Below, one piece after another: positions 1 to 12,400 of a DNA stretch of 64,000 nucleotides. A program made the translations under genes and the position numbers. Origin of the DNA: Cocos nucifera (Eukaryota > Streptophyta > Magnoliopsida > Arecales > Arecaceae). The notes beneath the pieces are model-generated. The model was not told where the DNA came from. It did not search any database and worked only from the letters and a program-made list of their open reading frames with translations. Position 1 is the first letter of the stretch. Each line of letters starts with the position of its first letter. The DNA lies in the NCBI GenBank assembly GCA_006176705.1, contig QRFJ01000057.1:463712-527711 (forward strand), given 5' to 3'.

Positions 1-400
1 ATTAACATAATATAATATACTATAATAATATAATATAATATAATATATAATAATAATATATTAATATAATATAATATAATATAAATATTATAATAATATA
101 ATATTTTAATAATATAATAATAATATATTATTATATATAATAATAATATATAATATTAGATTAATATAATATATTAACATAATATAATACACTATGTTAT
201 AATATAATAATTTAATATATTATTATAAATTAATATATTATAATATAATAATATAATAATATATTATGTTATATTATTATATATAATAATATTTATATAA
301 TACTATAGTAATATAATATATCATATATAATAATAATATATATTAATATAATATAATATAATATACTATATTATTATATATAATAATATTTATATAGTAA
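1..400. repeat. AT-rich low-complexity tract (block A copy 1, left edge)
   Basis: Almost pure A/T made of irregular taatat-type words, with no coding potential. The same kind of tract lies at 14354-14845 and 28795-29310, each time at the left edge of block A, and a related one at 23420-23810 lies on the other side of block B. The window starts inside this tract, so its true left limit is unknown. Confidence 0.9.
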
Positions 401-708
401 AAGATATTATGAAAAATATGAATAGATCTTAGTAACTTACCTAGAAAACTAGTAATGCAAAAGAACATGGGTAATAAATTTCTAAGTTATTTTTCAATGC
501 ATAAAAAAATATGGATAAATTATTTTTCTGTCTAAATATTACTTTAGAAATACTTATCCAAAAAAATATAGATTTTTGGATAAATTTTTTACCCTCAAAA
601 GAACAGGCCCTTGGGGGTAATGAAGAATTAGATTGATCAAATGTGTGCAAGACCACCCACATATTGGACAATAGCCCCCATAGATATCCATATTTTATGC
701 ACACATGA

Positions 709-2452
709 TGATTGCTATTGATGCTGAGATCTATCCATCGATTGGAGTAGCTGGAGCGGTGGCACGTCACTTTCGGAGAGATGACCTGCAAAAGAAGCCC
801 TAGTCGAAAGTAGCTTTGATCAAGACTCTTCGACACTTAAAGTCAGTCTCAAGCAATAGATAAGAAGGAATGGAGAGAAGACGATGGCGTACTTATGGAG
901 GTTCTTCTGTTGCTTCTTTTATAAATTGAGGTGGTTCAGGTTGTAAGAAAAGTTTATTAGATAAATCATGGCATAATTGCATTTTATATTGAGATCCGCC
1001 AAATTACCTGATTGAGCCCACCTTATTTATTTTGGTGCTAAATTGGGTGTTGTAGATATCACCATGTTCAAGGGAAGAGGAGCGAATCGCTAGAAAGATC
1101 CTGATGATATGAGAAAGAATAAAACCCAAAAATGACTATCGAAGACTAGAGAAATTTGGAAAATGATCAGAAGAAACCCCAAATGGAAGAACTGATCAGA
1201 GAAGAAAAGCCAAACCCCAAACAAAATCCTACCAGCATAAAAAAGAAGAAGAAGAGCAAAACCCCTATTTATAAACAGATGATTGGATGGCTATGATAAC
1301 ATATCTCTTCTAATCATCTAGAAGCTGACACCTGGCGAGCCTCGATTAGCTTGCGGACGGCATCAGTCGGCCCATTGATGATTCGAATTCTACTAATATT
1401 TTTTACTTCTGCAATCATGATTACCCATGATACTACTTTGTTCTTATTGAAAACTATGATAGCCATTTCAACTACTGTAAGAAAATGCCTTCAGCCGCTC
1501 AGAAACTTATGTATTCCCTTCACTCGAACCGAACTTGGAAGTAGGGGGACATATGTTGGGGGGTTATTTCTTGTTTAGATGGAAAATAAATCTCGTTGAA
1601 AATGTAATATTGGCATAGCAATATTGAGAGAATATCGTCAATCCTATCATCAGCATGGCTATATCAGTAGCTAAACTCATTACAGATTGACTGAACCTTA
1701 TACAGTATTCGATCCTTCTGGCTTCAATAGCAGCTCTCTACTCTAACCTTTAATCCAATCACGGATAACTTCAAACTTTGGGAGCTTCCATACTTCAGAT
1801 AGCTTAATTTTTGGACGTGTTATAGATTCAACTATTTCAGCATATTTTTCAATCAGCCAAAGCTTATCGATCCATCAGCATCTTCAGTCGAATCCGACCG
1901 ATCTTACTTAAGCCTCCATGCCTCCAACTTGAATACAATGATATCCACAACACCCAATTTAGCGCCAAAATAAATAAGGCAGGCTCAATCAGGTAATTTG
2001 ATGGATCTCAATTCGAAACGCAATCGTGCCATGATCCATCTAACAAACTTTTCTAACAACCTGAACCGCCTCCATCTATAAAATGAGCTATAAGAAAACC
2101 TCTAGAGGTACACCATCATCTTCTCTCCACTCCTCATCTATTGCCTAAGATTGATTTGAGTGTTGGAGGGTCCTGACTGGAGCTACACCTCCATCTATAG
2201 AATGAGCTACAGGAAAACCTCCAGAGGTATACCATCATCTTCTCTCCACTTCTCATCTATTGCCTGAGATTTGAGTGTTGGAGGGTCCTGGCCAGAGCTA
2301 CCTCCGGTCAGGACTTCTTTTGCATGTCATTTATTCGTCAATCGGAGTAGCACCGATCAGGACTGCTTTTGTAGGTCATCTCTCCAGGAGTGACATGCCA
2401 CCACTCTAGCTACTCCGACCAATGGATAGATTTCAGTGTCAATAATTGCTAT
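709..2452. repeat. Large inverted repeat (fold-back or opposed LTR fragments)
   Basis: The arm at 709-1072 is the reverse complement of 1928-2452. Matching stretches include the segment around gatatcaccatgttcaag on the left against cttgaatacaatgatatc on the right. The right arm is longer because it carries an internal tandem duplication (2069-2306). The spacer of about 850 bases is not coding. A TGTTGGGGGG motif at about 1554 and a TATAAAA motif near 2077 would fit an LTR reading rightwards, so the structure could be two opposed LTR fragments and not a single fold-back transposon. Confidence 0.7.
2069..2306. repeat. Tandem duplication, about 119 bp x 2
   Basis: The segment beginning cctccatctataaaatgag (2069) is repeated from 2188 as cctccatctatagaatgag, with about ten differences. 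Both units include a TATA-like word followed by a pyrimidine-rich accatcatcttctctcc stretch, like an LTR promoter and leader. Confidence 0.75.
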
Positions 2453-2799
2453 GTTTTACCTTTGCCATCATGGAGTCTTCATCTTTTCTTCCTCACGCTG
2501 TAACTCTTTAGTTAAAATATGCAATTCTTCCTCGTACTATCCCTTTGGTTAAAATCTACAATTCAAATTATCTTTCCCATTATTTAAAAATTCATAGTTC
2601 AAATGAAGATCTGACGAACAACAAGGGATTCAACAAAATCTCCTCGAGAAGCTAATGGACTTCGGCTAATAAAACATAATAATTAACAAGACTGTGGATA
2701 GAAAGCTTGCCTTCAGAATTATTAAAATTTATCTACTGGGATATAAGATGGATTGTATCTCAGACATAATACTAACTTATTCTAAGCTACTATCTCTAT

Positions 2800-2970
2800 C
2801 GTAATAGTAATGCTGATAATGATGATAATAATAAGAATAATAATGACGATGATGATGATGATGATAGCAGCAGTAGTAATAGTAATAATATAATTAATAG
2901 TAATAGTAATAATAATTATAGTTATGGTAGTAATAGAGAAAATGATAGTAATAATAATAGTAATAGTAAA
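2800..2970. repeat. Trinucleotide microsatellite (AAT/GAT/AGT type)
   Basis: Interrupted gat, aat and agt triplets run for about 170 bases. The minus-strand frame through it would encode only an Ile/Thr string, a low-complexity artefact and not a gene. The same array sits at 31706-31876, with a noisier version near 17230-17400. Confidence 0.85.
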
Positions 2971-4119
2971 CATCTGAACCCTTCTTTTCTGAGATAGGCC
3001 TGCACTTAGGTTGAAGTGCTGGTGCAAGCATAGTTCATCTTGTTTGTAATTTTATGCAGAAAGGCCTGATAACAAGTAACGGGAAGGAGCAAGCATTGTT
3101 GGGTTTTTTCAGCACCATTGACCATACCAACTCAAGAAGTTGGGCCTCTTATTGCTTCTCCTTTTGAGGATCAAAATGAAATCAATTGGCCCATGTTGAT
3201 CTCGAACCTGCAACACCAACTGAACTAATAGGTCAATTTCACTCTGATTGCTTCTTTGAGTTGGACTTGGCACAAAATCTACTAGTTTAGATCAATGTAA
3301 TTAAATTTGAGTCAAAACCGAATGCGTTCATGGAACTAAGGCCGTTGTTTCATAGGATGGATGCATGGCTGTATGAATTATTTTATGCATGTTGCTGCTA
3401 AACTCCAGTGAGATGGTCGGTTGACCGCCGAATAAGTGCGTTTTTGATTTTAGTGAAGGAGAACCTGCAAGACAGAGTCCTCTTATCGATGATTGCCAAC
3501 AGAGGATCCTCCGATATTTAAGTCAATCGGAGATGTTAGGGAACAGTTAGAAAGAATTGGATAGCGAGAGCTTAGGATGAAAAAAAAATTATGCTTATCC
3601 TTGTCCCCACTTACCTACCCTTATATAAGAGCAGAAGGATTAGACATTGTACAATAATTTCTGTCCGTTTAGTTATTAAAATGTGAGAGTTATTAAGTCG
3701 ATCGTAGATCATAATGGAGCAATTACTCTGGATCTATGTTTAGCCAATTATGTGTAGTTAGAAGCAATTAATGCTTATATTATGAACCACTCTGAAATCA
3801 TCTTTTGGAAATGTTCAGTCGAATAGTTACTCGGTATGAATACGAGTATCATAACCAGCAGTAAATAGTCGTATCTACTAGCTAGTTTGATTCTAGCAGC
3901 TAGTCGGCGTTATATCGCGTAATTGATTGCGACATCAAATCATCTTTTCAAATTGCCGGTCAAGTATCGAATGAGATTGTCGACTTAACATCAAAGTCAG
4001 TATTCCTATCTTAATCAGGTGTCCGAATAATCTACCACAACAATGCCCATTTCTAATGTTTATGATTCATGGAAACCGTTAGATTCTGCTGAGGTTCCTT
4101 GTCCTAATTTTCAACATGA

Positions 4120-4590
4120 TAGTTTTCGAGTACTCTAACATGCTCTTGTAGACTTCCCCTTGCTTTCGCCATCTCTTTGCAGTGAATCCATTCAATCTGA
4201 GCACCATGACTTTGCACAGGGCTTAAGAAAAGCCCCATTAAGCTACCAAAAGTGCAGTGACCGTCAATATTGCTAGTTTTTGAGTACTCTAATATGCTCT
4301 TGTAGACTTGCTCTTGCTTTCGCCATCTTTCTCAGGTGAGTCCATTCAATCTGAGTACCATTAATCTGTTTGACTTTGGATAGGGGTTAAGAGAAGCACC
4401 ATTAAGCTCCAAAAAGTGCAGGACTGTTGATATTGCTAGTTTTTGAGCACTCTAATATGCTCTTGTAGTCTTGCTCTTGCTTTCGCCATCTCTCTACAGT
4501 AAGTCCATTTAATCTGAGTACCACTAGTCTGTTTGACTTTGGACAAGGGCTAAGAAAAGCCCCATTAAGGTGCATGACTGTTAGTATTGA
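4120..4590. repeat. Three tandem units of about 155-165 bp
   Basis: Units begin at about 4120, 4274 and 4437, each starting with tagtttt(c/t)gag(t/c)actc. Each contains a gcc-att-aag-ct segment and a run near tttgactttg. Units differ by substitutions and small indels, so the array is old relative to the block duplication. The same array lies at 33026-33496 and, with noise, near 18570-19030. Confidence 0.8.
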
Positions 4591-7500
4591 GCCCAAATGT
4601 GCTACCAAAAGTACAAATATCTTAAGTGGAATCTATCAATTGTTCGAAAAGCTACCGATCTATTTATCCCATGCATCCTATCGATATTATCATTCTCATC
4701 AACTGGCCACAAAACTTGCAACTTGTTTCTATTAGAGGGGGAGGATTTAAACTAATATTGCACTTCAATTAAAGTTTCTAGCATCAAAATTTTCTTATTG
4801 TCCTTCGATTTTCTTTAACAAGAACATGGTTTTATTACTAAATATGCACGAATAGGGAAAAAAATGTGTGCGTTAAGCTACCATGTTTGCGTGTTTACCT
4901 TAACAAAATTTTCTTGCCTCGACAAAGTTCCTCTTTTTCTTCTTCTTTCTTTCTTTCTTCCTATCTTTTTTGTTGACCTCAAGTCTTGAGAAAGCTTTCT
5001 GTAGTAGAAGATATTAGCTGTCATCTTTAAAGTTGAAGCCAACAACAGGATTCCTGAGTCCTACTGCAACCAAACTCAGTTTTTTTTTTTTAGTAGTAGA
5101 AATAGACGTACTGGAAACAAGCTACAAAACGGGGATTGCTCTCCTGCAAATCCCTTAAACCCTGGTAAAAAGAATGACCCAAACTTAGATTTTGTCTCTC
5201 CTACTCTCTCTCTCTCTCTCTTTATGGCACTTATGATATAAGCCTGGCCTTTCACACCCATGTGATTAATTAGAAATAACCACGTTTGCGTAGATCATTG
5301 ACTCAATAAAGTGTAAAGTGTATGCATGGGTCTTCATGTAGACTTTTGTAAATTTTATAAGGTTGCTGCATCGACTGACTTCTCTTTGAAACCTATCAAT
5401 CGTTGTTCCTGCCTTTACTTGTTGGGTGGCCTTCTCGGGTTTAAAGGTGCATGAACTTGACCTAGACCTATGATAACATCATAGGTGATGGAGATCGATT
5501 TCTTCAAGATTTTGTAGATGGTCTTCCACTAAGATCATATTGGTTGTTTATGAAATTTATTCCTCCACAAAACACTATTTGCAATCTCCTTCTAAGACAA
5601 GGTGGTAGCTATTCAGCAATTATTTTTTGCTGCAGAGATTTAAGTCTATATAGCATTTCTGTCCAAATCTGCTGTAATATATTGAAATCTCTCGAGTCTT
5701 GAGAGCTCACAAAGGTCTAGTCCATCCCCCACTCTATGATGAGTCATGGAGGCAATAGAGTAGGCACCGAGGTGGTGGTGATCCAAAAGCGGTGCTCATC
5801 CCACGCCTCCAAGAGAGTCGTGAATGCTACCGCAAAGCTTTCCTCCCACAAACGGAAGTCGGACGTTTGACTCCTATAGTGCTTGTCGCTTTATAGAGGT
5901 CAGTATGGGCTCGCCCTTCTCCATCACAAAGACGCAAACCAAACCAAACCAACAACATCCACGGAAAGATCGCCCAATTTAAAACTCCAGCATCGCCATC
6001 TTGTTCAACTTAGAATAGCAATCCCAAGGAAATAATATGAGCTAGGCTAAATGGTTGGTGGTAATTTTGGACCTGACTGTTGCCGACGTCGGGCTTGTGA
6101 TGAAGAAAGAATGAGGATGACCCACAAAACTTCATTGATTGCTAAAGATAGAACTGTTCTACTTAAATATAACTCCTCTTTTTTACATCACCATCCAGCA
6201 TTTACGCCACATTCGCTTAACATAAATTTTGCAATTTTAACTAATTACGCCACTCATATATATTACGCACTTAAAGTGGTTGGAAGACATCTAGACGAGT
6301 CTAAGAAAGTTTAGAAAAGCAAGTCACCTTCATGATTGGCCACGTACCTAAAGAATTGTAATCGCTATGTGATTATCAATGATGCAAGTAATTAACCCTT
6401 CTCCTTGTACCTTCTGCAGTACAAAATCCAGCAAGGTTGGATGACCCACCGTTACATCTCTCATTCCGATCCATCCGAAGATGCCGTCCATCTACTGCAA
6501 GATGATCATCATGTCCTTCGATGTCGTGGGTCCCATCCTAGTCAAACTGGGAACATGTCAGTTTGTCCAAGTCCCATGCATGTGAAGGAAATGCCCGACT
6601 TCCATAACCAGGCAATGTTACAAGTGGCCTTGTTAATGCGTTGCGTAATAATAATATTATTATAAGCTGCAATAGAATAATAGCTCCAGCATTGTGAGGA
6701 TGCTCGTTAGTCCCCCGCTTCCCAATGATATCTCAAAAGATCAACATGCTCTTCCTCAATTCCGAGCATCCCGTTCTCCAAAATCCCACGAGCACCACCT
6801 CTCTTTTAAAAATGATGCGGAGGGCCCCCCAATCCTTGGAACACCAAAGCTTTGTTCATAAAAATAAAAGGGACAAGGAAGCAGGAGGGTGGTGAGGCCT
6901 AAAAAGAAGATGTGTGCATGGTGGTTACAATGGAATGCATCATTCAATTCCCCTACGAATCGATGAACGAGATATGGGGACTCGTACGGTGTAAGTTCGG
7001 AATAAATTATTATGATATATATTACATAAACCACCCACCTTTTTTTTTTTTTTTTTTTTTTTGGGCCTTTGTATTCAATTCAGCATCATCATTTGGGACA
7101 TCATCTCCTCAACTTGAGTTGAGCCAAGCACATGAGGCCAATCAATTGCTAGTCCTATTTAGAGAAGGGAGAAGGTTGGCACAATTAAAACATGAACATG
7201 GCTTTGCCGAGGCCTATTTAGTTTGTACAAGAGCCTCACATGGAAAGGCTCGGCCTCAGCATCAATAAGGAAAAGCTATCGTAGAAAAGGAAAAGGGAAA
7301 AGGTCAGTAGTAGCTGGAGGAAGAGAAAGAGGAGGAGAGGGGCACTCCAATCACTACGTGCTCTTTTCCACCTCTCCTCTCGGTCCCTACGGGCACCATA
7401 GTCGCCGTTTCGAGGGGATTCCGGTCAAGTCAGTCAACTTAGATTAGATCGCAATCCTTTCCCCACTCTCCCCGACGCACCATGGATGCAACCCAAAAAG

Positions 7501-7802
7501 AATTTTATAAAAGCCACCACCAACTCAACACTAGCCCCATACCAAGGTTAGGATTCTCCCTCTCTTTTTATTCTTGAAAAGAGGTGGAGAGAGAGAGAGA
7601 GAAGCCATGAGGTGGGTTTTCCATGACTGGCTTTTCTTCTCCTTTTACAACTGCAGTACTAGTAAACAAAGCCAATGGCAGATTCCCAATCATCCTTTCC
7701 CCTTCAAAGGAAACAACCATCATTGCTCCCAAACCATCCCTTTCGGACTTAGGAAGTTGAGCTTTTAAGCCATCCCCCCCTCCCCCTTCCCTTGCTCCTA
7801 CT

Positions 7803-7808
7803 TATAAA
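7803..7808 (+). promoter_or_regulatory. Putative TATA box of the BYPASS-like gene, copy 1
   Basis: A TATAAA in the context cctacttataaactc lies 79 bases upstream of the ATG at 7887. The equivalent site is at 36709 in the intact copy. A second strong-looking TATAAAAG occurs about 370 bases upstream of the ATG and could be an alternative promoter. Confidence 0.5.
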
Positions 7809-7886
7809 CTCTCGCAAACTGCACCCAATTCTCACAACCATCTACCCTTCTTCTCTCTGGTGCTGGTATCTCTTCTCCTTGCCTCC

Positions 7887-8973
7887 ATGAAGCCGTCCGC
7901 CACCTCCGTCAATGGCTTCTACTCCTCCCTGTCTCACGGTCTCGACGACCTGGAGCGTTGCTTCGCCACGAATAACTTCATGTCCCTCCAGTTCCTTCAG
8001 CGGGCCGTGTCGCTCCTCCGCTCTTTTCCACTCCCAGCTCACCCACCTGGTACCAGAAGCTCCACCTGCCCGTCGGCGAGAAGTGGCTCGACGAGTACAT
8101 GGACGAGAGCTCCCGCCTCTGGGATGCCTGCCATGTCCTCAAGATGGGCGTCTCCAACATGGAGAAGCTGCTACCATCCACCGCCGGGCCGACATCGTCT
8201 CCTCGCTCGAGGATGGCTTGCCGTCATCCTTAATCCTCAGCTCAGCCAGACAGGTGTCTTTAAGCCTTCCTCCCTGACTGCCTATATATATATATATATA
8301 TATCTTTCCATCCAATTCATATTTTCTAACAAAAACCGATCTTTATCGATGACAGGTAATGCGGACGATATCGGTATGCCGAAGAGCAAGCTGTGGGACT
8401 GGAAGAAGGAGAACAGAGTGGTTGGTGGAGACGAGAGGCAGAGTCTCTCTCGCTCCGGTTTGACGAGAAAGTCCCGGTAGGAATCCAGGCTTAACGGATT
8501 CAATGGATTCAGGGGAGTTCTCTATGCAATGAGGAGTGTAAGCTCTTTTCTCCTCATGCTCCTGCTGTGGGGATTGGTCTGCTGGTGGCCCGACCCGAGC
8601 TCCAACGCAACGGCGGCCATCGAAGGTTCGCTCTTCTTCGGGTCGGGGTTCATGGTGTCCATGGCGAGGCTTGCAGCAGAGGGTGGTGGGCGAGATCGGA
8701 GAGGATGGACCGGCCGACCGGGAATTCTCATGTACGAGTTCCGGAGGGTGAGAGCCGGAATGGAGGAGCTGAGAGAGGAGCTGGAGAGGAGCAGGGGGTG
8801 TGAAGCCGAAGGGGGAGGGGGGCTTCAGGGAGAAGGGTGGAGAGCTTCAAGGTTGTGGTTCAGGCCTGCTTGAGGTCTGGAACCGAGAATATTACCGGGC
8901 AGCTGGACGACTTCTTTTGATGAGATCGTGGAAGGGAGGAAAGAAGCTCTTGGACATATGCAGTCAGAGGTAG
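7887..8973 (+). pseudogene. BYPASS1/ROH1-like gene (DUF793), broken copy
   Basis: This is the counterpart of the intact gene at 36793-37854. The first 48 or so codons match exactly. From about 8034 on, single-base insertions shift the frame repeatedly, for example ttttccactccc here against ttttcactccc in the intact copy. Further insertions fall near 8052, 8167, 8218, 8385, 8408, 8690, 8710 and 8835-8870, and there are a few substitutions. The intron and its TA microsatellite are kept. No continuous product is possible as written. The differences are almost all insertions in this copy and are confined to the gene, while DNA on both sides is identical. That is unlike normal pseudogene decay and suggests sequencing or consensus error, so the real locus may be intact or may not exist separately. 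Confidence 0.8.
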
Positions 8974-9415
8974 AGAGGAGGGGTTAAAAAGGTAAGATGA
9001 AGAAGAATGGCAGTTATAGGGTTAGGAGATGATGGGAGGAGGGTAGGGTAGGGTAGGTTCTTGGGTCGTCTTTTCTGTGCTCTGTTTCTGTTCAAAGGTT
9101 TTGTTTGATTTTCGGGTGTAGTTGGATGTGTTTAATAGCATGTAGAGCTATCGAGAGATGAAAATATATGCAGATGTGGTAATTTTGTGATTTTGCGTTC
9201 CGTAAACAGTGCTGCAAGCATGAGGTTATTATAAAAGTAGAGGGGATGGGAAGGGTCGTAAAAAGTTATCAGTGGTGGGCATAAGAATATATGGTTGCTA
9301 GAAAAGGGAAGTGTCACGTCCGCACAGCCTCTCTACCGTAAAAGGGCGAAAAAAAACAAAACAAAAATTTCCGGGAAAAGGAAAGGTGGTTTTTTTTTCT
9401 TCTTTTTTTTTTTAT

Positions 9416-12400
9416 CTCTCGATCGTTGGATCAACGTGCATCTCTGAAAATAGGCGTTTGAAAAAATATACTTTAGAGGCTGAAAATAGACACGCGTCTG
9501 CATCTGAAAAAAACTGAAGGCAGTCTTCAGGCAATTTTTTTCAGGTGCCTGAAGGTCTTATTTTTTTCAATCCTGAAGGTGCCTTTAGGCTGAAAAAAGT
9601 TGAAAAAACAGGGCATCGCCTTGAAAAAAGAACTAAGCACTTCAGACTTTTTTTAAGCGTAGTGTATGATCTATTTTTTAGCTTGAAGAGCGATGTTGGG
9701 GATAAATCCCGTCCCATAAAATTCAGTCTGACGCTTAGCTAATGCATCGATAACTTCATAGAAGAGCTTCAATAAAAATTCTCTCCCCAGTGGTCGCACT
9801 CAATCGAATCTCAAGATCGAACTCCAGTCGAACTTCCTCAACGGTCGGCCCCAGCCAAAACTTTTCCAGCCAGTCGAACTTCTCCTCAGATCTCTCCTTC
9901 AGTTGGACTCCTACGAGAGCCGAACTCCTTCCAGATCTCTCCTTCAGTCGGACGCGACGGAAGCCAAACTCCTTCAAAATCCCTAGCAGCCGAATTTCTC
10001 AGAGCTGAACTACCTTCTGAATTACTTCAGAAGTCGGATTTCTTCCAAAAGTCAAACTCCTCTAGCAGTCAGATTCTCTAGAAGCTTGAACTTCTTCGGC
10101 AGTCAGATTTCCTAGCAAGCCGAAACTCCTCTAGCAGTCAGATTTCTTTAGGAGTGAACTCCTTCCGAATTAACTCTAGCAGTCGATTCTTCAGGGCCGA
10201 ACTCCTTTCCAAACTCCAGCAGTCGCTATTCCTACAGGGAGCCTGAACTCCTTTCCGAACTTTTTTTAGACGGATTCCTACAGCGATCTTCACTACTGAC
10301 GGTTTATAATTATCATTTATTAAGATTAGTTACGATTGTCATTTATCAGGTGATTATGATTGGCATTTATCACTCCCCCTGGATGGTTACGACTATCATT
10401 TATCAGGACAGTTATAATAGCTCCATCTATAAAAAGGGATCCTCCAGATATGTTTTCTTAAATCTCTTTTTCTTTCCAAATTCTATCAATCTTTCCTGAG
10501 CACTCCTATTTCTATTTGCATGAGAGCTGACTTGACATTGGAGGATCCTACGAGCCACTCAATCATCGACTCCGAATGGGACTTAATTTGCAGGTTTCCG
10601 ACCGGCGACCTCGTCTTTCTCAACTCCAGTCAATCTAGCATCGATCAAATTCTGCACCAATAGAATTGACACTAGAGAAAGGACCTCTATCTCTGCAGTA
10701 TCCTTGTTCTTAAAGGAGTGGCTCAACCGACCCTACCGACTTCTTCTCCAAGGTTCATCTTCATCATCATTTCCAATCCCAGAAAATGACTCAAAGAAGG
10801 CGACTATTCCACAGACTATCGCTTCTGCCGTCGGATCTGAGCCAGATCCATCCACTCCTGTCCATCACGATACTTCAATCTCACCTCCACCGACGGTCAT
10901 GGTAGATTCGAAGCGTTATAACCTACTGATGCAGCGGCGTTTCAGTGACCTCACCGATGATGGTGCAGGCCATGCAGGTAGCCCTCGCCAGTGACTCCGC
11001 TATTGAAATTCGCCATCAGTATGTCAAAAATTGATCCCAGGAAAGAGCACTTAGGCTGGGCATGCTCAGTCGCGTCTTCGGATAAGGAGAAATTAGACAG
11101 TAGAGGTCATGTTCGGATCATGATTCTCATCTGGAGAGATCTTCTCGCATTGTATCGGGTAAGCCATCCAAGATTTGTTGATCGAGACGATGTCCTCGAT
11201 CACAACTATGAAAGATGGACGATGGTTTGAGGAACATCTGTCATGTCACCCCAGCTCGCATTGTGACGATTGTCTGCATCGATCCTTCTTTCTCTTTCCG
11301 AATTATGCAAGAGTTCGTTCCGCAACTTCAGGCTCCCTTCAATTTAAAAGAGCTCGATGGAACCTCTGATCACGATGATCATTTTGGAAGGTCTTTCGGA
11401 CCATGATGGTTGCTCCATGGCACATCAGACGCCATCTTTATTGCCGAGCTTTTTCATCTACTTAAAGGGAGCAGCAAGAAACTGATACTCGACGTTGAAA
11501 GCTAGGTACGATCTTCTCATTGATCAGTATGAGCCATCAATTTGTGGCTCACTTCATTCAAACAAACCGAATGTCCCCATCAAGATTCAGATTTTCTGTA
11601 TTGTATTAAGCAGGAGGAAAAATCTTTCCAGGCTTATGTCACTTGGTTCAATGCTACTGCATTGGAGGTCTTGGAATCTGGATCAGTCATGTTGCGATGG
11701 CTGCACTTAAGGGCGGCTTCAGAAGAACGATTTGTGTTCTCCTTTGGGAAGAAGTACCCTAGGAAACTTTATCACTCTATAGCTCGGGCTGAGAGATATG
11801 CCCGTTGCAGAAAGAAGCCTTCAAGTTGAAAGACGAAGAAGCCCCAGGAGACGTGACGGAACGAGTCTAATAGATCCGCCGCTGAAGGAGGCCGAATGAA
11901 GTTCGGCTGTACTTAAGGACTCTTCCGAGCGGCAAGCGAGATCGAACTCCACCTCGAGCTTGTCATCAAAAGAAGCCCGATAGTAGGGCGCAAAGAAGTT
12001 CATCCCCCCAGAAGCATTCATAACTACGCTTCCTTAATGCTCCTAAACTCAAGTTCTGATGGAAATTAAGAATCAGCTACCAAACCAAAAGATTACGATC
12101 TCCTCCAAACAAGCGCAATTCTGAGCCAAGTACTTGCCCTCTACCATCATGACCCGGCCTACAATTATGAAGAAATGCATTTCAGCTCTGAATGAAATCG
12201 AGAAGCTCATCAGAAAGGGAGCCGGCTGGATCGATTCTCTCAGGATGCCGCATGAAATTAGGGAGAGATCGATCAAGGGCGCTACGTAGCCAGAACACCC
12301 ACTGACGGAGGAACAACAAGAGATTGGCCTCTTCTAGCATCATCACGCTACCTCTCTGGAGGGCTTTGGTTACTTCGGCGAGCGCCATCTCTAAGCCTCA

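Larger units (their letters stand above)
1..9415. repeat. Block A, copy 1 (near-identical to 28907-38290)
   Basis: From about 300 to 8030 this block matches the third copy at a constant offset of 28,906 bases, with the same open frames, microsatellite lengths and T-runs. Between about 8030 and 8960 it gains roughly 25 net bases, nearly all as scattered one- or two-base insertions. It then matches again, at offset 28,881, to about 9400. Apart from the BYPASS-like gene near its right end, 400-7800 holds no gene I can support: repeats, inverted arms, an LTR-like stretch with a TATATAAG motif near 3630, and the gene's upstream DNA. The block stops just after a poly-T run at 9415. The near-perfect identity suggests either a very recent duplication or a false duplication in assembly. 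Confidence 0.9.

Noticed and set aside
441..836. 131-codon minus-strand frame, repeated exactly at 29347-29742
   Set aside because: The identical frame in the second copy only reflects the block duplication. Composition is unremarkable, there is no domain, and it crosses the boundary of the inverted-repeat arm.
2782..3027. Ile/Thr-rich 81-codon frame
   Set aside because: It is the translation of a trinucleotide microsatellite.
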